Shown piece after piece: positions 1-5,070 of a DNA stretch of 5,849 bases; the first letter of the stretch is position 1; each line of letters starts with the position of its first letter. The notes beneath the pieces were generated by a model. It saw nothing but the letters and a program-made list of their open reading frames with translations. It did not search any database and was not told the DNA's origin. The position numbers and the translations under genes were made by a program. Source of the stretch: Verrucomicrobiia bacterium (lineage in GTDB: Bacteria > Verrucomicrobiota > Verrucomicrobiia > Verrucomicrobiales > Akkermansiaceae); the NCBI GenBank assembly GCA_947460915.1, contig CANHKJ010000198.1, positions 1 through 5,849 of the forward strand. Direction: 5' to 3'.

Positions 1-38
1 AGGACAGTCCCACGCTTGCATTTCATCGTGTAAAACAT

Positions 39-1391
39 TCAAGACCCCACACCCTTGCGGCAAACTTTCCAGCCCCACCATAGGGCGAAAATTCCTGCGC
101 TCCATGTGACGATCGACATGCCCCACCAAATGCCTGCAATGCCCCAGCCAAGAGTGAAGGCGAGCAAATGGTAGGCGGCGATCGGTGCGACAACTTGCCG
201 GTAGATCCCGATCCACAATCCATAGCTAGGACGCTTCAAACCCTGCATCATAAACACCGTGACGAAAAGAATCGGATAGGCAGCTAAGGTAATCGCCGCA
301 ATGCGCAGATAGCGGGTGCCAATGACAATCACTTCGGGATCTTTCGATAAAACGCCCATCATCCATCCTCCGAACATCCACACCAGCGCACCACCGATCA
401 CCATCATGCCAACACCGTGACGAATGTTTGTCAGCCATGCCTCGCGCACCCGATTCGGCAGTCTAGCACCGTGGTTTTGCCCTACGATACTCAAGATCGC
501 GGTGCCGAGTCCGATCGCAGGCATCAAGACGATTTGCTCGATGCGTGTGGCAATCCCAATCGCCGCCACCGCCGCTTGGCCGAAATGTTTTACATACCAA
601 ACCATCACTATGATCCCCATGGCGATTGTCATCATGTTCAAAGCCGCCGGTATTGACTGTCCCGCAATCTCACGAATCGACTTCAGATCAGGCCGAAAAT
701 CCGCGGCACTCAAGCCCTCTGCGAGCTTGGTTTTGCTGACACCTTTCCACAGCATCACACAGCCGCCCACCTGAATGATCACCGTCGCTAGCGCCAGTCC
801 TGCTACTCCCATCGCAGGAACCATACTCCAACCCCACATCAACATCGGGTTCAGTGCACAGTTCGCAAAAAATCCAATGATCAAAAAATTCCGATAAACC
901 CTCGTTTCTCCTTGCGCCGATAACCCTGCATTCAAGGCCATGCTGACCACGAAAAACATCGCGCCAGAAAAGATCATATTCATGTAACTGAGCGTCTGCG
1001 CGAGCCAAGTTCCCTCCGCTCCTAAGAGCCGAAAACTGGTAGGCCCCGCCAACAAACCGAATACGGTGAGCATGAAACCTGCCGAGATCGCGAAGACTAA
1101 CGATTGTGCGAACAAGCGCCTTGCCGCTGCGACATCCGCTGCCCCAAGCGCATGGGAAATCATCGCCGTGGCTCCCTGACTCAAGCCACTGCCGACGGCG
1201 ATCATCAGGAAAAATAACGGAAACGAAACTGATAATGCAGCCAAGGCCTCAGTGCCTAATAGGCCTGCACAATACGTGTCCACAAAGTTGAACATCGTGT
1301 TGAAAAACATTCCCACGCTCGCAGGCAAGGCAATGCGCCAAGTGAGTTGCGGAATCGGATCTGTGGTCAGCGATAAAGGACGGTTCATCAT
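39..1391 (-). CDS. MATE family multidrug efflux transporter
   Basis: This 450-residue protein is an inner-membrane transporter of the MATE family, which exports organic, often cationic, compounds in exchange for H+ or Na+. It is hydrophobic throughout, and I count about 12 possible membrane segments, the usual number, at full family length (about 440-460). Recognisable MATE signatures are the first helix with FNFVDTY (residues 34-40, D38 a likely cation-coupling acid by analogy with NorM), GSGLSQGATAMIS (67-79), and the pseudo-repeat counterpart SIVGQNHGA (301-309) in the second half. The ATG at 1391 directly follows the TAA stop of the upstream DinB-like gene (TAAATG), and AAAGGG lies 6 nt before it, so translation is probably coupled to that gene. 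A second ATG follows immediately and could also serve. Transcription is probably under the divergent HxlR regulator. The exact substrate cannot be told from sequence. Confidence 0.93.
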   Translation of the reverse strand: MMNRPLSLTTDPIPQLTWRIALPASVGMFFNTMFNFVDTYCAGLLGTEALAALSVSFPLFFLMIAVGSGLSQGATAMISHALGAADVAAARRLFAQSLVFAISAGFMLTVFGLLAGPTSFRLLGAEGTWLAQTLSYMNMIFSGAMFFVVSMALNAGLSAQGETRVYRNFLIIGFFANCALNPMLMWGWSMVPAMGVAGLALATVIIQVGGCVMLWKGVSKTKLAEGLSAADFRPDLKSIREIAGQSIPAALNMMTIAMGIIVMVWYVKHFGQAAVAAIGIATRIEQIVLMPAIGLGTAILSIVGQNHGARLPNRVREAWLTNIRHGVGMMVIGGALVWMFGGWMMGVLSKDPEVIVIGTRYLRIAAITLAAYPILFVTVFMMQGLKRPSYGLWIGIYRQVVAPIAAYHLLAFTLGWGIAGIWWGMSIVTWSAGIFALWWGWKVCRKGVGS

Positions 1392-1970
1392 TTACAGCCC
1401 TTTCAAAATTCGTTCGATCTGCGTCCGATGGATCGCCATGTGCCCGCCGCTCAACGCCAACCAACCATGCGCATCCATCGGCCCAAACCATGGATGCGGA
1501 AATTTCGCCGTCGTTTTGAAATTGGTAATTTTGGCGATCGTCGCCAGCAACGCCTCGCATGAGGCCTCATACTCCGCCACCACCGATGCAGTAACCGCTT
1601 TATCCGGCTTGACCGCTGCTGTGCTTGCCTCACCAGCTGGCACTTGCTCGTTCGCCAACGATTCCAGCACGCCGATGAAGGCATGATGCACAATGCGAAG
1701 ATGATCCAAGGTCATCCACACCGACCAATAGCGACTGCTATCCTCCAATCCTGGCGGACGGGCAATCAACACCTGCTTCGATAGCTCCGCATCGCTCTTC
1801 CCTGATATCAGAGAGTGAATCAACTGCCGCTCTGCCACAAACTTCGCAGTGTACGATTGCGGATTTCCTGTCCAGCGCTTGACCCCTAACAGAATTGGCG
1901 CAATGCGATTTTCAGGAAACGGCAGACCTGCGCCTGGCGGAGCGAGTTGAGGAGTGTTGCTTGCAGTCAT
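1392..1970 (-). CDS. DinB-like (DinB_2 type) putative metal-dependent protein
   Basis: This cytosolic protein of 192 residues resembles the DinB/YfiT superfamily of four-helix-bundle proteins, some of which are metal-dependent thiol transferases or hydrolases. The family's metal-ligand pattern is visible: H90 in TLDHLRIVHH, and H177 and H181 in GGHMAIHRTQIERI near the C-terminus. The segment HPWFGPMDAHGW (159-170) also matches the DinB_2 style. I chose the ATG at 1970 because AAAGG lies 10 nt upstream; an in-frame ATG at 1979 has the same AAAGG only 2 nt away. The open frame continues to 2321, but that would overlap the opposing regulator gene and is not credible. It is the first gene of an operon, its stop codon abutting the start of the MATE transporter. 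I infer a role in modifying or detoxifying a compound that the transporter exports; the actual reaction is unknown. Confidence 0.82.
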   Translation of the reverse strand: MTASNTPQLAPPGAGLPFPENRIAPILLGVKRWTGNPQSYTAKFVAERQLIHSLISGKSDAELSKQVLIARPPGLEDSSRYWSVWMTLDHLRIVHHAFIGVLESLANEQVPAGEASTAAVKPDKAVTASVVAEYEASCEALLATIAKITNFKTTAKFPHPWFGPMDAHGWLALSGGHMAIHRTQIERILKGL

Positions 1971-1991
1971 GTCACCCATACCTTTGCATGT

Positions 1992-2010
1992 TACTTTCAA
2001 AATGCAAGCA
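1992..2010. promoter_or_regulatory. Candidate HxlR operator, site 1
   Basis: The 19-bp site TACTTTCAAAATGCAAGCA has half-sites TACTT and AAGCA separated by 9 bp (one mismatch from a perfect dyad). It lies 22 bp upstream of the DinB-like start codon and shares 13-14 of 19 bases with site 2. Dyad operators in intergenic regions next to the regulator's own gene are typical of dimeric winged-helix regulators such as HxlR proteins. Binding here would affect the minus-strand operon. The assignment to HxlR is inferred from position and symmetry. Confidence 0.6.
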
Positions 2011-2014
2011 AAAA

Positions 2015-2033
2015 TACTTTTGGATTGCAAGTA
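2015..2033. promoter_or_regulatory. Candidate HxlR operator, site 2
   Basis: The 19-bp site TACTTTTGGATTGCAAGTA has perfect TACTT/AAGTA half-sites with a 9-bp spacer. It is in direct orientation with site 1 at a centre-to-centre distance of 23 bp, so both could be occupied on nearly the same DNA face. It overlaps the proposed -35 region of the hxlR-type gene, so occupancy would be expected to repress that gene (autoregulation). This is inference from layout. Confidence 0.65.
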
Positions 2034-2049
2034 ATGTTTGTGATACACT
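2020..2049 (+). promoter_or_regulatory. Candidate extended -10 promoter for the HxlR-type gene
   Basis: An extended -10 element, TGA followed by TACACT (2041-2049), is preceded at 18 bp by a weak -35 candidate, TTGGAT (2020-2025), inside operator site 2. The expected transcription start is about 7 nt after the -10 box, which falls on or beside the ATG at 2056. The message would then be leaderless, which fits the lack of any Shine-Dalgarno before that ATG. Confidence 0.4.
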
Positions 2050-2055
2050 TTCCCC

Positions 2056-2454
2056 ATGCCGAAGGAGAAACCCCAAAATGCCCGAAATTCCTCCGCCCTC
2101 ACAAACGCAGCAGGCGACTCTTTGCGCTCGCCCTGCCCTGTGGCCTGTGTTCTCGATATTTGCGGCGATCGTTGGACCTTGCTTGTCATCCGTGACCTGA
2201 TGTTCGGTCGCTCGCGCTTTAAAGAATTTAGCGCCTCACCCGAGGGCATTCCCACCAACATTCTCAGCGATCGCCTCGCCCGACTCCTCCGCCACGGCAT
2301 CGCCGAGCAAATGCCCGCCAAAGACGGATCACTGCGCCAAGCCTACCAACTCACAGAAAAAGGACAAGCCCTCAAACCTCTCCTCAAAGCCATGCGCGAC
2401 TGGGGTTTGCAATGGGAACCCAATACCAAAGTCGGTATGATGAAGCCTTCTTAG
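2056..2454 (+). CDS. HxlR-family winged helix-turn-helix transcriptional regulator
   Basis: This 132-residue DNA-binding regulator is of the HxlR family, within its usual length. The diagnostic core is CPVACVLDICGDRWTLLVI (27-45), followed by RFKEF (54-58), the recognition-helix region GIPTNILSDRLARLLRHGI (64-82), and the wing and closing helix YQLTEKGQALKPLL (97-110). C27 sits at the position of the redox- or electrophile-sensing cysteine known in relatives such as YodB and HypR; C31 and C36 are extra. It is divergent from the DinB/MATE operon, with two tandem dyads between them, so it probably represses both units and is released by a reactive or toxic compound. The ATG at 2056 is the first possible start after the in-frame TGA at 2041, but it has no upstream Shine-Dalgarno. 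Instead, AAGGAG lies inside codons 3-4, positioned for an out-of-frame ATG at 2078, so the exact N-terminus is uncertain. Confidence 0.9.
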   Translation: MPKEKPQNARNSSALTNAAGDSLRSPCPVACVLDICGDRWTLLVIRDLMFGRSRFKEFSASPEGIPTNILSDRLARLLRHGIAEQMPAKDGSLRQAYQLTEKGQALKPLLKAMRDWGLQWEPNTKVGMMKPS

Positions 2455-2526
2455 CTACATGCGCCATTTCTAAATCAATGATTCGCAGTATCGTTATCAT
2501 TACAAACACATCTGCGTCCCAGCGGT

Positions 2527-2532
2527 TATACT
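2527..2532 (+). promoter_or_regulatory. Possible -10 box for the secretin-like gene
   Basis: TATACT (5 of 6 matches to TATAAT) ends 10 bp before the ATG at 2543. No convincing -35 box lies at 16-18 bp. If used, it would give an mRNA leader of only about 2-4 nt, which fits the poor Shine-Dalgarno of this gene. The rest of the 2455-2542 gap shows no clear terminator or other site. Confidence 0.25.
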
Positions 2533-2542
2533 CCAATAGAAC

Positions 2543-3460
2543 ATGTTTTCAAAACGTCTAACGATCGCTCTTTATTCCTCCGCATTGGCAATGATCATTG
2601 CATATGCAGGCTACAGAGCTATTGGGATTTGCAGAATCACCAGTCAAATTGATAGCAATAAATCAACACAACGCACAGACGAAACATCACAGCAATGTAT
2701 TTCAAGCGGTTTCGGTAGCAACGCAGACCATTTCCATACGGATCAAGTAATGATCTCGTGCGTATTTGGAGAGCTCACATTGCACAACAGCCAAAACAAT
2801 ATCCTCGATTGGTTTCAAAACCTCGATGAAAACAAACATGGCACCTTGGCTCGCAATAAGGGCGGGCTACTGCCTGTATCCGAAAATGTATTTTCAACAG
2901 AGAAAGATAGTCAGAACGCAGGTGTTGGCGATAGTTTTTTAGTTTATTACGGCAGAGTTGGAGAAAATCAAACAGACTATTTGGAGTCACTGATAGCGAC
3001 TGGCGAATTTAATGTGATTTCACGTCCGACCGTTTTTACTACCCATCATCAAAAAGCAGTCATTTCATGTGGACAACAAATCGCGATACCTTGGACCGGC
3101 TATAGCGAACCTCCCGCAAGCGCCTCAATCGCCGACTACGAATTTCGCGAAGGGCCGTTTTCTCTCGAGGTGGTGGCCCTAGTCAATTCGAGCGATGAGC
3201 TGACGCTTGATATCACAATCTCTAAGGGAAAGGATCATGCGATTCCCAATAATCTAACGAGAGTCATTATTCCCAATAATCAAGGTGTGTTGTTAGGTGG
3301 GCTATTTCTGGAAAATACAACCACAGGATTCAACGCTGCTCCCATCGCAGGTAAAAGTGCCATTGCTACTAAATTATTTTCTTCCAGAACGAAAAACTCA
3401 ACGTGTAAAGAAATGATCATCCTGATTCACCCGAGAATCATACGTCATAATACAAAGTGA
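2543..3460 (+). CDS. Short secretin-domain protein (type II/III secretion secretin-like)
   Basis: This 305-residue protein begins with a basic, hydrophobic export or anchor segment (about residues 5-29) and then consists almost wholly of a secretin-like domain. Secretins form multimeric outer-membrane gates in type II/III secretion, type IV pili and filamentous phage. Landmarks, by resemblance to that family, are QVMISCVFGELTL (68-80, the opening strand), FNVISRPTVFTTHHQKAVIS (156-175, like the 'VLSRP...N.QkA.I' stretch), LTLDITISKG (220-229), GVLLGGLFLEN (248-258), a degenerate P-x-x-G-LF region (267-279), and EMIILIHPRII (290-300). The N0-N3 periplasmic domains of true secretins (usually 500-700 residues) are absent, and no secretion genes are adjacent. 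No good Shine-Dalgarno precedes the ATG. Parts of the gene are much richer in A+T than its neighbours. It could be a degraded secretin, a minimal phage- or pilus-type gate, or a subunit acting with a full secretin elsewhere. Confidence 0.72.
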   Translation: MFSKRLTIALYSSALAMIIAYAGYRAIGICRITSQIDSNKSTQRTDETSQQCISSGFGSNADHFHTDQVMISCVFGELTLHNSQNNILDWFQNLDENKHGTLARNKGGLLPVSENVFSTEKDSQNAGVGDSFLVYYGRVGENQTDYLESLIATGEFNVISRPTVFTTHHQKAVISCGQQIAIPWTGYSEPPASASIADYEFREGPFSLEVVALVNSSDELTLDITISKGKDHAIPNNLTRVIIPNNQGVLLGGLFLENTTTGFNAAPIAGKSAIATKLFSSRTKNSTCKEMIILIHPRIIRHNTK

Positions 3461-3498
3461 TCAATGGGATCGCCGACTATTCCTTACATCCCCCTCTC

Positions 3499-3540
3499 CT
3501 TCTGACACTGCGATTTTGCATGACCAAGGGTAAAAAAATC
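3499..3540. repeat. Imperfect direct repeat / hairpin element, copy A
   Basis: This 42-bp intergenic element is repeated at 5003-5041 in the same orientation. The copies share CTTCTGACAC and GATTTTGCAT exactly (copy A has an extra TGC between them), then CCAA, GGG and an A-run ending in ATC. It can fold with a lower stem GATTTT/AAAATC (3512-3517 with 3535-3540) and an upper stem ACC/GGT (3523-3525 with 3529-3531). It lies between convergent genes, 38 bp after the secretin-like gene and 73 bp beyond the end of the ATPase gene. I do not recognise it as a named family. Confidence 0.65.
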
Positions 3541-3613
3541 AATTTCTTTAGCTAGATCCCGAGTTTGCATGCAGAACTACAACGCAAACAAAGCGGTGTT
3601 TCTGATACACTCA

Positions 3614-4819
3614 TCATTCCACGAGAGATTCCATCAACGGACTCAGATTACTCCATGGAAGAACGGTCGCCTTTTCACGTTGCTGGAGTGCGATTCCTCC
3701 ATGCACGAGCCATGGCACTAATTGCATATCTGTTAGATGATTGCGCCAGAAGTCCAGCCCCGCGAAAGCATCTGATGCGACGGTTTCTCCTGATTTCACT
3801 TCGATTGCCTGAAATGTGTTAGGAGCCGTTTCGACAATGGCATCGACTTCGTGCCCTTCTTTGTCACGAAGGAAATAGAGCGATGGTTTTTGCCCAGAAT
3901 TCGTCTGTGCCTTGAGCAATTCTGTCATTACCCAATTCTCGAAAAGCGCTCCGCGTTGCGGGTGAGCGGTTACGTGTCCAGCATGCCGAATGCCCAAGAA
4001 CCATGAAGCCAAACCCGGATCGCAGAAATAAAGCTTTGGGGTTTTGATGAACCTTTTCGAGGCATTCGTAAACCAAGGACGCACGAGAAAGATCAAATGA
4101 CTGGCCTGAAGAACAGACAACCAAGATTCTGCGGTGGCGCGGGTGATTCCTGTATCGGACGCCAGAGATGAAAGATTCAGCAACTGGCCGATTCGACCCG
4201 CACAGAGTTGAATAAAACGTTGAAAGGTGGCGAGATCCTGAATTTTCAAGATTTGCCTGACGTCACGCTCCAAATAAGTGCCGATGTAGTCCTGAATCCA
4301 AATGCTGGGCTCAATCGGACGGTCGTAGGTCGGAGGGAAAAGACCACGATAGAGCAGCTCATCCACGGATGCTGGAGCTCGTTTTGCCTCTTGAAGCTCA
4401 GCGAGAGAAAAAGGAAGCAGGGTGAGCATGGAGGCGCGTCCCGCCAAACTCTGCGTGATGGATTCGATCAACTCAAATTGGCTCGAACCAGTCAGGATGA
4501 AACGCCCCATACGACGGTCGGAATCGACGACACCCTGTAGGTAGGAAAACAGTTCGGGTACCCGCTGGACTTCGTCAAAGATCGCGCCATCAGAAGCTTG
4601 CCGCAAAAAGGCACGAGGATCTTCACGAGCGAAGGAACGAGTGTCAGGGTCTTCCAGCGAGAAGTAGGGCAATTCGGGAGCAAGAAGTCGTGACAGCGTT
4701 GTTTTTCCCGATTGGCGCGGCCCCGTAATTGTCAAAATGGGAAATCCAACCAAGCGTTCACGGGCTGTAGTAGTCGCAGAGCGTTTGATCGGCTGAGGAG
4801 GCAAGGGCGGCTTAATCAT
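3614..4819 (-). CDS. AAA_14/DUF4143-type ATPase with winged-helix and PD-(D/E)XK-like domain
   Basis: The protein is 401 residues from the ATG at 4819 (numbering below adds two residues for an alternative TTG start at 4825). Domains in order: an AAA+ module with Walker A GPRQSGKTT (35-43), Walker B AIFDEVQ (81-87) and sensor-1-like FILTGSSQF (109-117); a winged-helix segment, LLNLSSLASDTGITRATAES (215-234), continuing to about 250; and a C-terminal DUF4143-like domain with FENW (295-298), RDKEGHEVDAIVE (320-332) and AIEVKSG (340-346). The last three carry the E, D and E-x-K of a PD-(D/E)XK nuclease fold. Such proteins are widespread, patchily distributed and of unknown function. The gene stands alone, flanked by copies A and B of a repeat. 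I prefer ATG 4819 because the -10 box of its promoter overlaps the TTG, which would leave the TTG outside the transcript; a GAGG 7 nt before the TTG is the counter-argument. Confidence 0.9.
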   Translation of the reverse strand: MIKPPLPPQPIKRSATTTARERLVGFPILTITGPRQSGKTTLSRLLAPELPYFSLEDPDTRSFAREDPRAFLRQASDGAIFDEVQRVPELFSYLQGVVDSDRRMGRFILTGSSQFELIESITQSLAGRASMLTLLPFSLAELQEAKRAPASVDELLYRGLFPPTYDRPIEPSIWIQDYIGTYLERDVRQILKIQDLATFQRFIQLCAGRIGQLLNLSSLASDTGITRATAESWLSVLQASHLIFLVRPWFTNASKRFIKTPKLYFCDPGLASWFLGIRHAGHVTAHPQRGALFENWVMTELLKAQTNSGQKPSLYFLRDKEGHEVDAIVETAPNTFQAIEVKSGETVASDAFAGLDFWRNHLTDMQLVPWLVHGGIALQQREKATVLPWSNLSPLMESLVE

Positions 4820-4823
4820 GACC

Positions 4824-4847
4824 AATTGTATACCTCGCTATACAATT
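4824..4847. promoter_or_regulatory. Perfect 9-bp inverted repeat, candidate operator of the ATPase gene
   Basis: The arms AATTGTATA (4824-4832) and TATACAATT (4839-4847) are perfect inverted copies around a 6-bp spacer, CCTCGC. The dyad covers the -10 box and almost the whole spacer of the ATPase promoter, so a dimeric protein bound here would block transcription. The ATPase has its own winged-helix segment, so self-regulation is possible, but an unlinked repressor is equally possible. If transcribed from further upstream, it would form a hairpin with the GAGG in its loop. Confidence 0.7.
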
Positions 4848-4853
4848 AGTCAA
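4825..4853 (-). promoter_or_regulatory. Sigma-70-like promoter of the ATPase gene
   Basis: On the minus strand, the -35 box TTGACT (4853-4848, 5 of 6 matches) and the -10 box TACAAT (4830-4825, 5 of 6) are separated by exactly 17 bp. This is the best promoter match in the window. The predicted transcription start, about 6-8 nt after the -10 box, coincides with the ATG at 4819, implying a leaderless mRNA. Confidence 0.65.
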
Positions 4854-4861
4854 GTCGTTCA

Positions 4862-4888
4862 TTGTGAATACACAACGAGAAATTCACA
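4862..4888. repeat. Nested inverted repeats upstream of the ATPase promoter
   Basis: TGTGAAT (4863-4869) and ATTCACA (4882-4888) form perfect 7-bp arms around 12 bp. Overlapping the left arm, TTGTG and CACAA (4862-4866 and 4871-4875) form a compact dyad with a 4-bp spacer. The site is 9 bp upstream of the ATPase -35 box, in the divergent ATPase/proB gap. It could be an activator or repressor site for either gene; chance is not excluded. Confidence 0.35.
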
Positions 4889-4919
4889 GCTTCATTTACC
4901 GTTCGCGACCATCAATCGG

Positions 4920-4955
4920 TGGGGGATTCGAGAAAAATCGCTAACGAAAACCCCA
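4920..4955 (+). other. Potential hairpin in the region upstream of proB
   Basis: TGGGG (4920-4924) pairs with CCCCA (4951-4955), and TTCG (4927-4930) with CGAA (4945-4948), with a 2x2 internal loop and a 14-nt apical loop. If proB transcription starts upstream of here, this would be a leader structure. No clear promoter for proB could be placed in 4856-5070, so its status as RNA is uncertain. Confidence 0.3.
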
Positions 4956-5002
4956 TTTCTACGTCGTAACTTAAATCTACTCTTCGTTGCATAGAGTTCC
5001 CG

Positions 5003-5041
5003 CTTCTGACACGATTTTGCATCGCCAAAGGGCGAAAAATC
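5003..5041. repeat. Imperfect direct repeat / hairpin element, copy B
   Basis: This 39-bp partner of the element at 3499-3540 ends 29 bp before the proB start codon. It folds with a lower stem GATTTT/AAAATC (5013-5018 with 5036-5041), an upper stem CGCC/GGCG (5023-5026 with 5031-5034) and an AAAG loop. Compared with copy A, the third upper-stem pair changes from A-T to G-C on both sides, a compensatory change that supports a real paired or dyad structure. No T-run follows it, so it does not look like an intrinsic terminator. Confidence 0.65.
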
Positions 5042-5070
5042 GGTTGCACTGCGTGCGCACACCATTTTCC

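Noticed and set aside
1..38. Left edge beyond the MATE stop codon.
   Set aside because: Too short to assign; no hairpin, start codon context or recognisable gene fragment was seen.
1895..2200. Plus-strand frame containing the ATG at 2078 with a good AAGGAG before it.
   Set aside because: The product is short, proline-rich and ends inside the HxlR core; kept only as a start-site question, not as a gene.
2267..2274. GCGATCGC, the HIP1 octamer abundant in many cyanobacteria.
   Set aside because: I see one full copy, within coding sequence; too few to suggest a cyanobacterial genome.
1971..2321. The DinB-like reading frame stays open to 2321, giving a possible 309-residue protein.
   Set aside because: The extra part runs antisense through the HxlR-type gene and the control region with its dyads, and has no family resemblance; the ATG at 1970 has a plausible ribosome site.
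3563..3589. GTTTGC/GCAAAC inverted repeat with a 15-nt loop after the ATPase gene.
   Set aside because: Only 6 bp of stem with a long loop and no T-run; easily explained by chance.
3565..3822. Plus-strand open frame of 85 codons near the end of the ATPase gene.
   Set aside because: Most of it is antisense to the conserved C-terminal region of the ATPase; no recognisable protein and a non-ATG start.
4863..4888. TGTGA and TCACA spaced as in a CRP-type site.
   Set aside because: The spacing is 16 bp rather than the 6 bp of CRP sites, so it is not a CRP operator.
3499..5041. Reading the two hairpin elements as Rho-independent terminators.
   Set aside because: The stems are interrupted and no T-run follows on either strand directly after the hairpin; copy B lies upstream of proB and of the divergent ATPase gene, the wrong place for an ordinary terminator.
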